DNA from: Novosphingobium sp. PC22D
GTDB taxonomy: Bacteria; Pseudomonadota; Alphaproteobacteria; Sphingomonadales; Sphingomonadaceae
Assembly (NCBI RefSeq): GCF_002556635.1
Contig: NZ_MWMO01000013.1
Span: 1 to 50,000 of the forward strand
DNA: 50,000 bases
Direction of reading: 5' to 3'
The position numbers and the translations under genes were made by a program. Positions within the stretch are counted from its first letter, which is position 1, and each line of letters begins with the position of its first letter. Shown piece after piece: positions 23,450 to 31,744 of the stretch. The notes below the pieces were generated by a model. That model was not told the origin of the DNA. It made no database searches and was given only the letters and a program-made list of their open reading frames with translations.

Positions 23450-24268
23450 ATGATGTCGCGCAGCAAGACTTCGCTGGCCGCCGCGCTCCTCGCGCTGGTT
23501 GCCGCCCTGTTCACAGTGGCGCCGGCTACGGCTCAGGTTCGCGCGGTCGATCCCGACACCGCCATCGACGGCGATCTCATGGGTGGGGATACCGCCCCGC
23601 CGCAAAGCTCCTATCCCGAGACCAGCTATCCCGAAACGCGCTATCCCGACGCGGCGCCATCGCCCTCGGTCGATGCCGGCGTCCAGAACGACACCGCGAT
23701 CGACAACGGCACGCCGGTCGACAGCTACGGCGGCGTCGACGCCTGGGAGGCGCGCGATCTGGGCACCGATCCCGCGGCCTCGGCGAACACCTATCACAAG
23801 GACGACCTGATCGGCGCGGCCGAAGGCGTCTTCGGCGAGGGCGCCGAGGGGCTTGCCAGCATGATCGAGGACCTGCTGCGCAAGCAGGGCGAGCCCAATG
23901 GCTACATCGTCGGACGTGAGGGCTCGGGCGCCTTCGGTATCGGACTGCGCTATGGCTCGGGCACGCTCTATCACAAGGTTGAGGGACAGCGCCCGGTCTA
24001 CTGGACGGGGCCTTCGCTGGGCTTCGATGCGGGGCTCAACGCCGGCAAGGCCTTCGTGCTGGTCTACAACCTCTACGACACCGAGGATCTCTATCACCGT
24101 TATGCGGCGGGCGAGGGCCAGGCCTATCTCGTCGGCGGGTTCAACGTCAGCTACCTGCGGCGCAAGGACGTGGTGCTGATCCCCGTGCGGATGGGCGCCG
24201 GTCTCCGGCTCGGCGCCAATATCGGCTACATGAAGTTCTCGCACGACCAGGATTGGCTGCCGTTCTGA
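23450..24268 (+). CDS. eipA: EipA-type envelope protein (DUF1134)
   Basis: A 272-residue exported protein. A signal peptide follows MMSRSK (hydrophobic stretch, cleavage after APATAQ). Then comes a low-complexity acidic/proline region with a repeated SYPET (residues 50-75). The DUF1134 domain follows: GYIVGREGSGAFGIGLRYG, the GPSLGFDAG region, and the C-terminal LGANIGYMKFS. In Brucella, EipA is a small periplasmic beta-barrel needed for envelope integrity; the family is conserved in alphaproteobacteria. ATG 23450 or 23453 is chosen by the signal peptide; GGAGG lies 13 nt upstream. The frame is open further upstream without matching sequence. Confidence 0.87.
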   Translation: MMSRSKTSLAAALLALVAALFTVAPATAQVRAVDPDTAIDGDLMGGDTAPPQSSYPETSYPETRYPDAAPSPSVDAGVQNDTAIDNGTPVDSYGGVDAWEARDLGTDPAASANTYHKDDLIGAAEGVFGEGAEGLASMIEDLLRKQGEPNGYIVGREGSGAFGIGLRYGSGTLYHKVEGQRPVYWTGPSLGFDAGLNAGKAFVLVYNLYDTEDLYHRYAAGEGQAYLVGGFNVSYLRRKDVVLIPVRMGAGLRLGANIGYMKFSHDQDWLPF

Positions 24269-24338
24269 ACCGTCTCGCCGCGCCCCGTCGCGCATTCGCT
24301 TGCACCCCATCGCGCCCGGCGCTAAGCCCCCGCGCGCC

Positions 24339-25517
24339 ATGCTTACAGACCTGCAACAACAGCCCGCCGATGCGCTTCTCGCGCTGATCAAGCTCCACAA
24401 CACCGACCCGCGTGCCGACAAGATCGACCTCGGCGTCGGCGTCTATCGCACCGGCCAGGGCGAGACTCCCGTGTTCGGCGCGATCAAGGCGGCGGAGAAG
24501 AAGCTGGTCGAGACGCAGGCTTCCAAGGCCTACCTCGGGCCCGAGGGCGACATGGGCTTCGTCGAAGCGCTGATGCCCTACATTTTCGGCAAGGCCTCGC
24601 CCGACATGGGCGACCGCATCGAGGGCATGCAGACGCCGGGCGGAACCGGTTCGCTGCGCCTCGCGCTGGCGATGGTCAAGAAGGCCGGTTACAAGCGCCT
24701 GTTCGTCGGCAAGCCGAGCTGGCCGAACCACAATCAGATCTGCGCCGACATCGGCCTCGACGTGGTCGAGTTCAACCACGCCGCGCCCGACGGCACCGCC
24801 GACATGGACGGACTGCGCGGCGCGCTCGCCGAGGGGGGCGAGCACGATGCGATCCTGCTCCACGGCTGCTGCCACAACCCGACCGGCATCGACTATTCGA
24901 ACGCCGAGTGGGACGAGATCGCCAAGCTGATCGCCGGGGCCAAGGTGCTGCCGGTGATCGATCTCGCCTATCAGGGGCTCGGCATGGGCATGGAGGAGGA
25001 CGCCTACGGCCTGCGCCGCGTTCTGGTCGCGGTGCCCGAGGCGCTGGTATGCTATTCGTGCGACAAGAACTTCGGTCTCTACCGCGATCGCGTCGGCGCG
25101 CTTTACGCGATGGTCGCCGATCCGGCGGACCTGCCGCGCGTGATGTCGAACGCGCACGCACTGGCGCGGGCCAACTGGTCGCAACCGCCCGATCACGGCG
25201 GTGCGGCGGTGCGGCTGGTTCTCGAGGACGAGGCGCTCACCGCGCAGTGGCTCGACGAGCTCGACCAGATGCGCGAGCGCATGCGCCAGGTGCGCGCCAG
25301 GCTCGCGGCCGCGGGCGAGACCGGCGGTGTCGATCTCTCGCCGATCGGCGGGCAGAACGGCCTGTTCTCGATCATCCCGTTCACGCCCGAGCAGGTGCAG
25401 GAAATGCGCGCGAAGCACGGGATCTACTTCGCCGGATCGGGCCGCATCAACATTGCCGGGCTGACGATGGGCAACATCGACAAGTTCATCGCCGCGGTCG
25501 CCGACGTAACGGCGTGA
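24339..25517 (+). CDS. Aromatic/aspartate aminotransferase (class I PLP enzyme)
   Basis: A 392-residue class I/II aminotransferase of the AspC/TyrB group. It starts MLTDLQQQPADALLALIKL. The motif DLGVGVYRTGQGETPV is the substrate-loop signature, CCHNPTGID holds the conserved Asn for PLP, DLAYQG the PLP-nitrogen Asp and Tyr, and the Schiff-base Lys lies in SCDKNFGLYRDRVG (the family usually has SxSKNFGLY). The C-terminal GRINIAG contains the Arg that binds the substrate carboxylate. It would transfer amino groups between aspartate or aromatic amino acids and 2-oxoglutarate. The GNAT gene starts inside its stop codon (TGATG). Confidence 0.92.
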   Translation: MLTDLQQQPADALLALIKLHNTDPRADKIDLGVGVYRTGQGETPVFGAIKAAEKKLVETQASKAYLGPEGDMGFVEALMPYIFGKASPDMGDRIEGMQTPGGTGSLRLALAMVKKAGYKRLFVGKPSWPNHNQICADIGLDVVEFNHAAPDGTADMDGLRGALAEGGEHDAILLHGCCHNPTGIDYSNAEWDEIAKLIAGAKVLPVIDLAYQGLGMGMEEDAYGLRRVLVAVPEALVCYSCDKNFGLYRDRVGALYAMVADPADLPRVMSNAHALARANWSQPPDHGGAAVRLVLEDEALTAQWLDELDQMRERMRQVRARLAAAGETGGVDLSPIGGQNGLFSIIPFTPEQVQEMRAKHGIYFAGSGRINIAGLTMGNIDKFIAAVADVTA

Positions 25518-26077
25518 TGGAGCGCCAGCCGGTCCTCGAAGGGGATCGCCTGCTGTTGCGGCCCTTGCGGCCCGATGACCGCGACGCGCTCTACGCCGTC
25601 GCCTCGGACCGCGAGATCTGGGCGATGCACCCGGCGCACGACCGCTGGCGGCCCGACGTCTTCGCCACCTTCTTCGCCGAAGCGCTGGCGCGCGGCGGGG
25701 CGCTGGCGATCATCGAACGCGCGAGCGGAGAAATTGTCGGGTCGAGCCAGTTCGGCGAAGAAGACCCGGCGCATCCGGGCGAGATCGAGATCGGCTGGTC
25801 GTTCCTCGCGCGGCGCTTGTGGGGCAAGGGCTGGAATGCCGAGTTCAAGCGGCTGATGCTCGCCCACGCCCTGGCGCACTACGAAGCCGCGATCTTCCAG
25901 GTCGGCGAGGACAATGTGATTTCGCGCAGGGCGATGGAAAACATCGGCGGCGTGCTGATCGCGCGCACGCGCGACGTCGAGCGTGCCGGCAGGATGGTGC
26001 GTCACGTGACCTATGCGATCACGCGCGAGAGCTTCGCCGGCGCCGCGCTCAGCCCTTCAGGCTCTGCATCCGCTTGA
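25517..26077 (+). CDS. GNAT-family N-acetyltransferase (RimJ/RimL type)
   Basis: A 186-residue GNAT protein with the Acetyltransf_3 layout: N-terminal LLLRPLRPDDRDALYA, IGWSFLARRLWGKGWNAEF as the acetyl-CoA-binding region (near residues 93-115), and VGEDNVISRRAMENIGG, equivalent to the N-x-x-S-x-x-x-x-E-K-x-G region of RimJ-like enzymes. Such enzymes acetylate protein N-termini or small molecules; the target cannot be told. It is translationally coupled to the aminotransferase. Its 3' end overlaps the convergent riboflavin synthase gene by 29 bp. Confidence 0.87.
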   Translation: MERQPVLEGDRLLLRPLRPDDRDALYAVASDREIWAMHPAHDRWRPDVFATFFAEALARGGALAIIERASGEIVGSSQFGEEDPAHPGEIEIGWSFLARRLWGKGWNAEFKRLMLAHALAHYEAAIFQVGEDNVISRRAMENIGGVLIARTRDVERAGRMVRHVTYAITRESFAGAALSPSGSASA

Positions 26078-26666
26078 GATAACGGGCGAGGACGTCGATC
26101 TCGAGATTGACCTTGTCGCCTTTCCCCAGCGCGCCCAGCGTCGTCACTTCGGCGGTGTGCGGAATGATGTTTACCGCGAACTGGCAGGTGCCGTCCGGCT
26201 GGTCGGTCACGTCGTTGACGGTGAGCGATACGCCGTCGACGGTGATCGAGCCCTTGGGGGCGAGATAGGGCGCGAGATCGGCCGGGATGGCGAAGACGAT
26301 CCGGCGCGAATCGCCTTCGGGGCTCACGCCGATAACTTCGCCCACGCCATCGACGTGGCCGGTCACGATATGGCCGCCCAGTTCGTCGCCGAGCTTGAGC
26401 GCAGGCTCGAGGTTCAGCTTCGTGCCCGCCTCCCAGCGGCCCGGCACGGTGCGCGTGACCGATTCGGCCGAGACGTCGACCGCGAACCAGGCGTCGCCCG
26501 GCGCGCCGCCGCGATCGACGACGGTGAGGCATACGCCCGAGCAGGCGATCGAGGCACCGATGGCGATCCCTGCGGGGTCGAAGGGACAGGCGACGGTGAG
26601 GCGCAGGTCGCCCGTCTTGCGGGATTCGCGGATCGTGCCGAGCGCGGTGATTATTCCGGTGAACAT
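26049..26666 (-). CDS. ribE: Riboflavin synthase, alpha subunit
   Basis: A 205-residue enzyme made of two similar barrel halves. It starts MFTGIITALGTI; CSGVCLTVVD in the first half and VDGVSLTVNDV in the second mark the internal repeat, and GGHIVTGHVDGVG is the linker signature. It dismutates two 6,7-dimethyl-8-ribityllumazines into riboflavin and a pyrimidine, the last step of the pathway. It follows ribD with a 16-bp overlap, so both are co-transcribed. No FMN riboswitch is seen before this pair. Confidence 0.95.
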   Translation of the reverse strand: MFTGIITALGTIRESRKTGDLRLTVACPFDPAGIAIGASIACSGVCLTVVDRGGAPGDAWFAVDVSAESVTRTVPGRWEAGTKLNLEPALKLGDELGGHIVTGHVDGVGEVIGVSPEGDSRRIVFAIPADLAPYLAPKGSITVDGVSLTVNDVTDQPDGTCQFAVNIIPHTAEVTTLGALGKGDKVNLEIDVLARYLKRMQSLKG

Positions 26667-27628
26667 CGCGTGCGGCTGTAGACTTCGAGCGTGTCGCTGC
26701 CAAGCCGCCTGCGATCATCGAGCCGCCAGCGGCCATGCGCCTCGGCGAGCGCGCGAAGTCCGATGTCGGCGATGGCTGGGAGGCCGCCGCCGATCAGCAC
26801 GGGCGCGCGATAGAGCAGGAGCCGGTCGACGAGGTCGGCGGCGAGGAAGGACGAGGCGGTCTGCGCGCCGCCTTCGACGAAAAGGTACTGCACGTCCGCC
26901 AGCGATCCGATCGCTTCGGGCGAGGGCAGGGCGCTCCAGCCGTCGGGCGCGCCCTGGCGCGTGAGGACCACGCGGCGCGGACTGCGTTGCGCAAGGCCGG
27001 GCAGGCGGACATCGAGCCCGGGCGCATCGGCGCGCAGGGTGCCGCCGCCGACGAGAATCGCGTCGGCCCCGGCGCGCATCGCATGGCTATGCGCGCGCGC
27101 TGGATCGCCGGTGATCCATCGGCTCTCGCCTCCTGCCGTCGCGATGCAGCCGTCGAGCGACATCGCGAGCTTGAGCGTGACGTGGGGCCGCCCCGCGCGC
27201 CTGACGCTGAGATAGCCTTCGAGGCTCGCTTCGGCTTCCGGAGAGGCTTGGCGCTCAACCCGAATCCCGGCCTCGCGCAGGCGTGCGATCCCCGCACCGG
27301 CGGTGCGCGGGTCGGGGTCTTCGCAGCCGATCACCACCCGCACGATGCCCGATGCGGCGACGAGGCCGGAGCAAGCGGGGCCGCGTTCGGACTTGTGCGC
27401 GCACGGTTCGAGCGTGACATAGAGCGTGGCGCCGCGCGCCGCCTCGCCCGCGGCTTCGAGCGCGATCGCTTCGGCATGGGGGCGGCCGCCCGGGCGAGTC
27501 CAGCCGCGTCCGACGATCCTGCCGTTCTTGACCAGGATCGCGCCGACCGCCGGGTTGGGGCGGCTCATCGGCTTGCCGCGCGCGGCCAGCGCGGCGGCGG
27601 CGGCGAGCCAGCGCGAATCCTCGCTCAT
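26651..27628 (-). CDS. ribD: Bifunctional deaminase/reductase RibD
   Basis: A 325-residue two-domain enzyme. The N-terminal cytidine-deaminase-like domain has PNPAVGAI, the zinc ligands in GRPHAEAIAL and LEPCAHKSERGPACSG; the C-terminal RibD_C reductase starts near residue 148 (VTLKLAMSLDGCIA, SRWITG) and has FVEGGAQTAS for NADPH. It deaminates and then reduces the pyrimidine intermediate of riboflavin synthesis. It sits just downstream of a small membrane protein gene (6-nt gap) and overlaps ribE by 16 bp. Confidence 0.95.
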   Translation of the reverse strand: MSEDSRWLAAAAALAARGKPMSRPNPAVGAILVKNGRIVGRGWTRPGGRPHAEAIALEAAGEAARGATLYVTLEPCAHKSERGPACSGLVAASGIVRVVIGCEDPDPRTAGAGIARLREAGIRVERQASPEAEASLEGYLSVRRAGRPHVTLKLAMSLDGCIATAGGESRWITGDPARAHSHAMRAGADAILVGGGTLRADAPGLDVRLPGLAQRSPRRVVLTRQGAPDGWSALPSPEAIGSLADVQYLFVEGGAQTASSFLAADLVDRLLLYRAPVLIGGGLPAIADIGLRALAEAHGRWRLDDRRRLGSDTLEVYSRTRCSPE

Positions 27629-27634
27629 CGCGGC

Positions 27635-28135
27635 TCACTCACCGGGGGCGACGGCCTCATCGGCGGCTTGTGCCGCGCGCGCGGCGTTTGCCTCGGCGCG
27701 GCGCTTGCGGATCGCCTCGAGCTTCGCCTTCTCGCGCGCGGCCTCTTCGGCATCGGCCTCGCGCGCGATCTTCTCGACGTCCATCCCGGACCAGCGACCG
27801 AGCGACTTGTAGATCGCGCGCACGTCTTCGTCGCGTCGCGCCTGTTCGCGGGCCACGGCTTCCTTGCGTTTCTGGTTCTCGATGTTCGAGGCCATGATCT
27901 CGGCATCGGTGCGATGCTCGGGCAGGACCGAGATGTAGTCGACCTTGGGCGGCAGATGCGGCGCGCTGCCTTCCTGCTGGAACATCACGTAGAACACGCC
28001 GAAGGTGCAGGCGCCCGCCAGCGCGGCGATGCGCCAGCGGTTGTTGCCCGCCTGCTTCCACACCTCGCGGAAGTCGGCGAACATGCCGCGTGGGCTGACG
28101 TCGCGCCAGATTCCGGTGGGTTTGATCAGAGGCAT
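27635..28135 (-). CDS. Small membrane-anchored protein with coiled-coil tail, unknown function
   Basis: A 166-residue protein. Residues 1-30 are cytosolic (MPLIKPTGIW, DFREVWKQAGNNRWR), followed by one transmembrane segment (about 33-51, ending FYVMFQQ). After it come a short loop containing LPPKVDYISVLPEHRTD and a long charged helix rich in Ala, Arg, Glu and Lys (about 80-160) that is probably a coiled coil. I do not know a function; similar proteins are annotated as hypothetical in sphingomonads as far as I recall. It is located 6 nt upstream of ribD on the same strand and may share its transcript. Confidence 0.75.
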   Translation of the reverse strand: MPLIKPTGIWRDVSPRGMFADFREVWKQAGNNRWRIAALAGACTFGVFYVMFQQEGSAPHLPPKVDYISVLPEHRTDAEIMASNIENQKRKEAVAREQARRDEDVRAIYKSLGRWSGMDVEKIAREADAEEAAREKAKLEAIRKRRAEANAARAAQAADEAVAPGE

Positions 28136-28167
28136 GACCCGCTATTTAGGCCCTTGCGGGCGGCGTG

Positions 28168-28902
28168 TCACCCTAGCGGGACATAGAGCGAGCGCCCGTG
28201 CCGCTTCAGCCAGGCATTGGCATGGTCGATGTCGCCCTCGAACAGGCCGGCGAGGCAGGCATGGAAGGCGCGCGAGTGATCGAAGTGGATCAGGTGCGCG
28301 ACCTCGTGCGCGACGACCGAGCGCCGCACCGCATCGGGCGCCATGATCAGCCGCCAGTTGATCCGGATCGCACCGTCGGGCGCGCAGCTTCCCCAGCGGC
28401 GCTGCGCGTTCGACAAGGCAAGCTTGGGCGCGGACCGGCCTGCCTTCACGCAGTATTCGGCGAGGTCGTCGGCGAGCAGCGCGCGTGCCTCGTCCTGCAT
28501 CCAGCGCCTGAGGCGCGAGGGCAGCGAGGCTTCGGGGCCGCCGATCCGCAGCGTCGGCCCCTCGATCGCCGGACGGCGGCGCGCGGCGGGATCGTGCGCG
28601 ATTTCGAGTACCGCGCCGCGAAAGGCGATCGTTCCCCCATGTCCCAGCGCCACGGGGCCGGGAATCGCCGCGACCTGCCGGGCGAGCCAGTCGCGGCGCG
28701 ACGCGGCAAAGGCGAGGGCGTCGGCGGTGCGGCCCCAGGTGGGCATCGAGATGCGCACTTCGCTGCCGTCGGGAGCCAACCGCATGGTCATGCGGCGCGA
28801 GCGGGCCAGCCTGCGGATCACGATTGGCAACTCGCGCTCGCCGATCGTGATCGCGGGCGCCGCGCTCTCGCGGCGCAGCCAGAGGGGCAGGACGTCAATC
28901 AT
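28168..28902 (-). CDS. YgjP-type zinc metallopeptidase domain protein (DUF45)
   Basis: A 244-residue protein with the DUF45/YgjP-WSS1-like layout. It starts MIDVLPLWLRR; a middle region of beta strands contains MTMRLAPDGSEVRISMP. The metallopeptidase block is VVAHEVAHLIHFDHSRAFH near residues 195-215, where HEVAH is the HExxH zinc and catalytic motif and the later His gives a third ligand. Before it, LSNAQRRWGSC, then INWRLIMAP, is the usual family signature. The physiological substrate is unknown for most members. It overlaps the upstream YcgN-like gene by 8 bp in the same minus-strand unit. Confidence 0.87.
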   Translation of the reverse strand: MIDVLPLWLRRESAAPAITIGERELPIVIRRLARSRRMTMRLAPDGSEVRISMPTWGRTADALAFAASRRDWLARQVAAIPGPVALGHGGTIAFRGAVLEIAHDPAARRRPAIEGPTLRIGGPEASLPSRLRRWMQDEARALLADDLAEYCVKAGRSAPKLALSNAQRRWGSCAPDGAIRINWRLIMAPDAVRRSVVAHEVAHLIHFDHSRAFHACLAGLFEGDIDHANAWLKRHGRSLYVPLG

Positions 28903-29380
28903 CCTCTTCGGGCTCGTCCGCATGGTCCGCGTTCCAGCCGAGCGAATGGGTGACGTGGTTCTCGATCGGCCCGGCATCGGTCTCGCTCACGACCTTGCCT
29001 GCCACCGATATCCCCGCCGCGTGCACCGCGTCGCGGTCGCCGCACACGAGGTAGTGCCAGCCGGGCAGCGGCTCGCCGTCGGCGCGCAGGCGATAGGCGC
29101 AGGTCGGCGGCAGCCACTCGAGCCCGGCGGCATTGCGCAGCGTCAGCCGCAGGCAGTCGGGCACATAGGCGCGGCGGTGGCGATAGTCGCTGCAGCGCGC
29201 GGTCTTGAGGTCGAGCAGCTTGCACGCGACGTTGGTGGCCAGGTATTCGCCGGTGTCGGCGTCTTCCAGCTTGTGCAGGCAGCACTGTCCGCAGCCGTCG
29301 CACAGCGCTTCCCACTGCGCCCGGTCGAGCGTGTCGAGCGGCTGCTCCCAGAAGGGTCGGTCGCCGGTTACCTTACCCAT
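28895..29380 (-). CDS. YcgN-family cysteine-cluster protein (UPF0260)
   Basis: A 161-residue protein of the YcgN/UPF0153-like zinc- or iron-binding cysteine-cluster family. It has CDGCGQCCLHKLED near residue 27, further cysteines in VACKLLD and ARCSDY, then PDCLRL, and PTCAYRL. The C-terminus is acidic (EPEEDD). The function is not established. ATG 29380 lies in the downstream end of the SCO-like gene (13-bp overlap), and the 3' end overlaps the metallopeptidase gene by 8 bp, so the three are one unit. Confidence 0.85.
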   Translation of the reverse strand: MGKVTGDRPFWEQPLDTLDRAQWEALCDGCGQCCLHKLEDADTGEYLATNVACKLLDLKTARCSDYRHRRAYVPDCLRLTLRNAAGLEWLPPTCAYRLRADGEPLPGWHYLVCGDRDAVHAAGISVAGKVVSETDAGPIENHVTHSLGWNADHADEPEEDD

Positions 29381-29988
29381 TTTTCGAGTTCGGCGGCCAC
29401 GGCGGCGCCCTTGTCGGCGACGCCCTTTTCGACAGGCAGCATGGCAATCGGATCGCCCTCGGGCGACATCAGGAACGCCACGCGCGAGTGGTCCATGAGG
29501 TAGCCACCCTCGGTTTCCTCGCCCTTCTTGTAGTAGGTGGCGAAGGCATCTGCGGCGGTCTTTACCTGGTCGGGCGTACCGGTGAGGCCGAGCAGCCGGG
29601 GCGAGAACGCGGCGGTCCACTGGCCGACGACCTTTGGCGTATCGCGTTCCGGGTCGATCGAGATGAACACCGGCTGGACCTTGGCGGCGAGATCGGGATG
29701 CGCCTTGGCGAAACGGTTGTACCCCATCATCATCGCCTGCACGTCGAAGGGGCAGGCGTCCGGACAGAAGGTGTAGCCGAAATAGATGATCGCATACTCG
29801 CCGCGCAGGTCGTCCCAGGTCACCGTATCGCCGTTCTTGTCGACGAGAGTGAAGGGACCGCCCAGCGCCGCGCCCTCGAGCGGAGGCTTTTCGCCTCCGG
29901 GCGAACCCGATGAACAGGCCAGAAGCATGAGCGGGGCGAGAACGCCCAGGAGCATTCTTAGGAGTGAGAACATGGCGCGGCGGTTCAT
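29368..29988 (-). CDS. SCO1/SenC/PrrC-family copper chaperone lipoprotein
   Basis: A 206-residue thioredoxin-fold protein. A lipoprotein signal ends in LLAC (Cys25). The copper/redox site is Cys75 and Cys79 in FCPDAC with His167 in MDHSRV, the three residues conserved in SCO proteins. FISIDPERDTP is the second family signature. SCO proteins deliver copper to the CuA site of cytochrome c oxidase or act as thiol reductants; here it would sit on the periplasmic side of the inner membrane. An alternative start is the ATG 5 codons later. It heads a unit with the YcgN-like and metallopeptidase genes. Confidence 0.92.
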   Translation of the reverse strand: MNRRAMFSLLRMLLGVLAPLMLLACSSGSPGGEKPPLEGAALGGPFTLVDKNGDTVTWDDLRGEYAIIYFGYTFCPDACPFDVQAMMMGYNRFAKAHPDLAAKVQPVFISIDPERDTPKVVGQWTAAFSPRLLGLTGTPDQVKTAADAFATYYKKGEETEGGYLMDHSRVAFLMSPEGDPIAMLPVEKGVADKGAAVAAELEKWVR

Positions 29989-30075
29989 GCTCTGCTAAAC
30001 GCGGCCATGCAAGCGCAAGCGGGTCGCGAGACGCAGGGCGCGCGGCAAGGATCTGGAGGTAAAGGCGAAGTGGTG

Positions 30076-30714
30076 ATGCGAGTTGAGTCCGGGCGGCGTG
30101 GCGCGATCAGGCTTTCCATGGCGGGGCTCGTGATGGCGTTGGCCGCGACGCTGGCCGCGCCGCAACCGGCGATGGCGCAGTTTTCGGACGGCTACAAATT
30201 TCTCGAGGCGGTCAAGAAGAAGGAAGGCGACAAGGTCGAGCAGGCGCTGAGCGAGGGCTCGACGATCATCAACTCGCGCGACGTCACTTCGGGCGTGACC
30301 GCATTGCACATCGTCACCGAACGGCGCGACCTCACCTGGCTGCGCTATCTGGTGGGCAAGGGCGCCAACGTGAACATCCGCGACGCCAAGGGCGTCACCC
30401 CGCTCCAGCTCGCGGTCAGCCTCGGCTGGGTCGATGGCGTGCGCTTCCTGGTGAGCGCCAAGTCCAAGCTCGACGAGACCAACGTCGCGGGCGAGACGCC
30501 GCTGATCAGCGCGGTGCACCGCAAGGACCTGACGATGACGCGCATTCTGCTCGATGCGGGCGCCGATCCCGACCGTGCCGACAATTCGGGGCGCTCGGCC
30601 CGCGACTACGCAAGGCTCGAAGGGCCGCACAGTTCGATCCTCGATGCGATCGAGGCGAAGGACAAGGACGAGAAGAAAGCCTCGTCCGGCGAAACCTACG
30701 GACCGACGATTTGA
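30076..30714 (+). CDS. Exported ankyrin-repeat protein
   Basis: A 212-residue protein with a signal peptide (hydrophobic core MAGLVMALAATLAA, cleavage after PAMAQ) and about four ankyrin repeats: GVTALHIVTERRD, GVTPLQLAVSLGW, GETPLISAVHRKD and a last one with GRSARDYA. The C-terminus is charged (DKDEKKASS). Periplasmic ankyrin proteins usually bind other proteins, for example to protect an enzyme; the partner here is unknown. Starts at GTG 30070, GTG 30073 or ATG 30076 are possible, with GGAGG at 30055-30059; ATG is used. It is followed after 20 nt by the COQ9 gene. Confidence 0.82.
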   Translation: MRVESGRRGAIRLSMAGLVMALAATLAAPQPAMAQFSDGYKFLEAVKKKEGDKVEQALSEGSTIINSRDVTSGVTALHIVTERRDLTWLRYLVGKGANVNIRDAKGVTPLQLAVSLGWVDGVRFLVSAKSKLDETNVAGETPLISAVHRKDLTMTRILLDAGADPDRADNSGRSARDYARLEGPHSSILDAIEAKDKDEKKASSGETYGPTI

Positions 30715-30734
30715 CCGAGGCGGGAGAGCAAGAG

Positions 30735-31385
30735 ATGGCGGACGAAACGCTGGACGATCTGCGGCGCCGACTCGCCCCGGCGATCGCCCGTGCCGCCGTA
30801 TTCGACGGCTGGAGCGCCGATGCGGTGCGGCAGGCCGCGGCTGAGCTCGGCATCGACCCCGACGTCGCGGCCTATGCCTTTCGTGACGGTGCGATGGAGA
30901 TGATCGCCGCCTGGATCGCGCATGTCGATCACGCGATGGCAAGGGCGCATCCGCCCGAGGCGCTTGCCGGGATGCCGGTGCGCGAACGAATTCGCGCGCT
31001 GGTGCTCGCGCGGCTCGATGCGGTAGCCGGGCTCGAGGAAGCGCTCGGGCGGGCGCTGTCGATCATGGCGATGCCTGCGAACGCGGCGCGCGCGGCGAAA
31101 CTCGGCTGGCATAGCGCCGACCTGATGTGGCGGCTCGCGGGCGACCGGGCGATGGACTTCAACCACTATTCGAAGCGCGCCATCCTGGCAGGCGTCTATG
31201 CGGCGACGCTCGCCGTGTTCAAGGACGACGAAAGCGAGGGCAAGGCCGAGACCCGCGCCTTCCTCGACCGGCGAATCGAGGGGATCATCCGCTTCGAGAA
31301 GGCCAAGGCGAAGGTTCTGCGCAAGCCCGAGGAGCGCTTCAGCCTCGCGCGATTCCTCGGCCGGCTGCGCTATCCGGCGACGTGA
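30735..31385 (+). CDS. coq9: COQ9-family ubiquinone biosynthesis accessory protein
   Basis: A 216-residue all-helical protein with a TetR-like fold. Its C-terminal part is typical for COQ9: RALSIMAMPANAARAAKL, GWHSADLMWRLAGD, FNHYSKRAILAGVYAAT. In mitochondria COQ9 binds lipids and presents quinone intermediates to COQ7; alphaproteobacterial homologues are assumed to work in ubiquinone synthesis. ATG 30735 has GGGAGAG at the right distance; a TTG at 30711 overlapping the ankyrin stop is less likely. Confidence 0.88.
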   Translation: MADETLDDLRRRLAPAIARAAVFDGWSADAVRQAAAELGIDPDVAAYAFRDGAMEMIAAWIAHVDHAMARAHPPEALAGMPVRERIRALVLARLDAVAGLEEALGRALSIMAMPANAARAAKLGWHSADLMWRLAGDRAMDFNHYSKRAILAGVYAATLAVFKDDESEGKAETRAFLDRRIEGIIRFEKAKAKVLRKPEERFSLARFLGRLRYPAT

Positions 31386-31456
31386 CGATTTGATCGCGGC
31401 CAAAGCCGTGGGCCGGGTGGAAGGCCTATCCTGCGAGTGATTCGAAAAAGCGAGCT

Positions 31457-31475
31457 ATTGCGAATAAGTTGCAAT
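31457..31475. promoter_or_regulatory. Probable Fur box before feoAB
   Basis: ATTGCGAATAAGTTGCAAT is a 19-bp 9-1-9 inverted repeat with 7 of 9 matching pairs. It lies 29 nt upstream of the feoA ATG. Both the size and the TGCGAAT half-site fit alphaproteobacterial Fur sites as I know them. Iron-dependent repression of feoAB by Fur is inferred. Confidence 0.6.
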
Positions 31476-31504
31476 ATCCCGCTCTATCTGGCAGCGGGAT
31501 TCGC

Positions 31505-31744
31505 ATGAGGCTCGATCAACTTCCGATAGGGACCGCCGCGCGGATCACGGCCATCGACTGGCCGGTCCTCGTCAAGGAAGAGGCCGCGCGCCTCAAGGCG
31601 CTCGGCATCGACGAAGGGGCGAACGTTTCGATCGCGCATCGCGGGGTGTTCGGCGGCAGCGATCCGGTCGCGCTGGTGGTCGGCCGCATGACCGTCGCGC
31701 TGCGCCGCGCCCATGCCGCTGCGATGGAAGTCGAGGCCCTGTGA
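31505..31744 (+). CDS. feoA: Ferrous iron transport protein A
   Basis: A 79-residue SH3-like protein. It starts MRLDQLPIGTAARI, contains EEAARLKALGIDEGANVSI and ends with RMTVALRRAHAAAMEV, the usual FeoA layout. FeoA is a small cytosolic partner of FeoB. ATG 31505 matches the family start; the frame is open upstream into the regulatory region. It overlaps feoB by 4 bp (GTGA). The upstream region has the Fur-like box at 31457-31475. No feoC follows feoB. Confidence 0.87.
   Translation: MRLDQLPIGTAARITAIDWPVLVKEEAARLKALGIDEGANVSIAHRGVFGGSDPVALVVGRMTVALRRAHAAAMEVEAL

Noticed and set aside
26078..28200. FMN riboswitch for the riboflavin genes
   Set aside because: ribE and ribD are preceded by overlapping or nearly adjacent genes and no riboswitch-like leader is visible.
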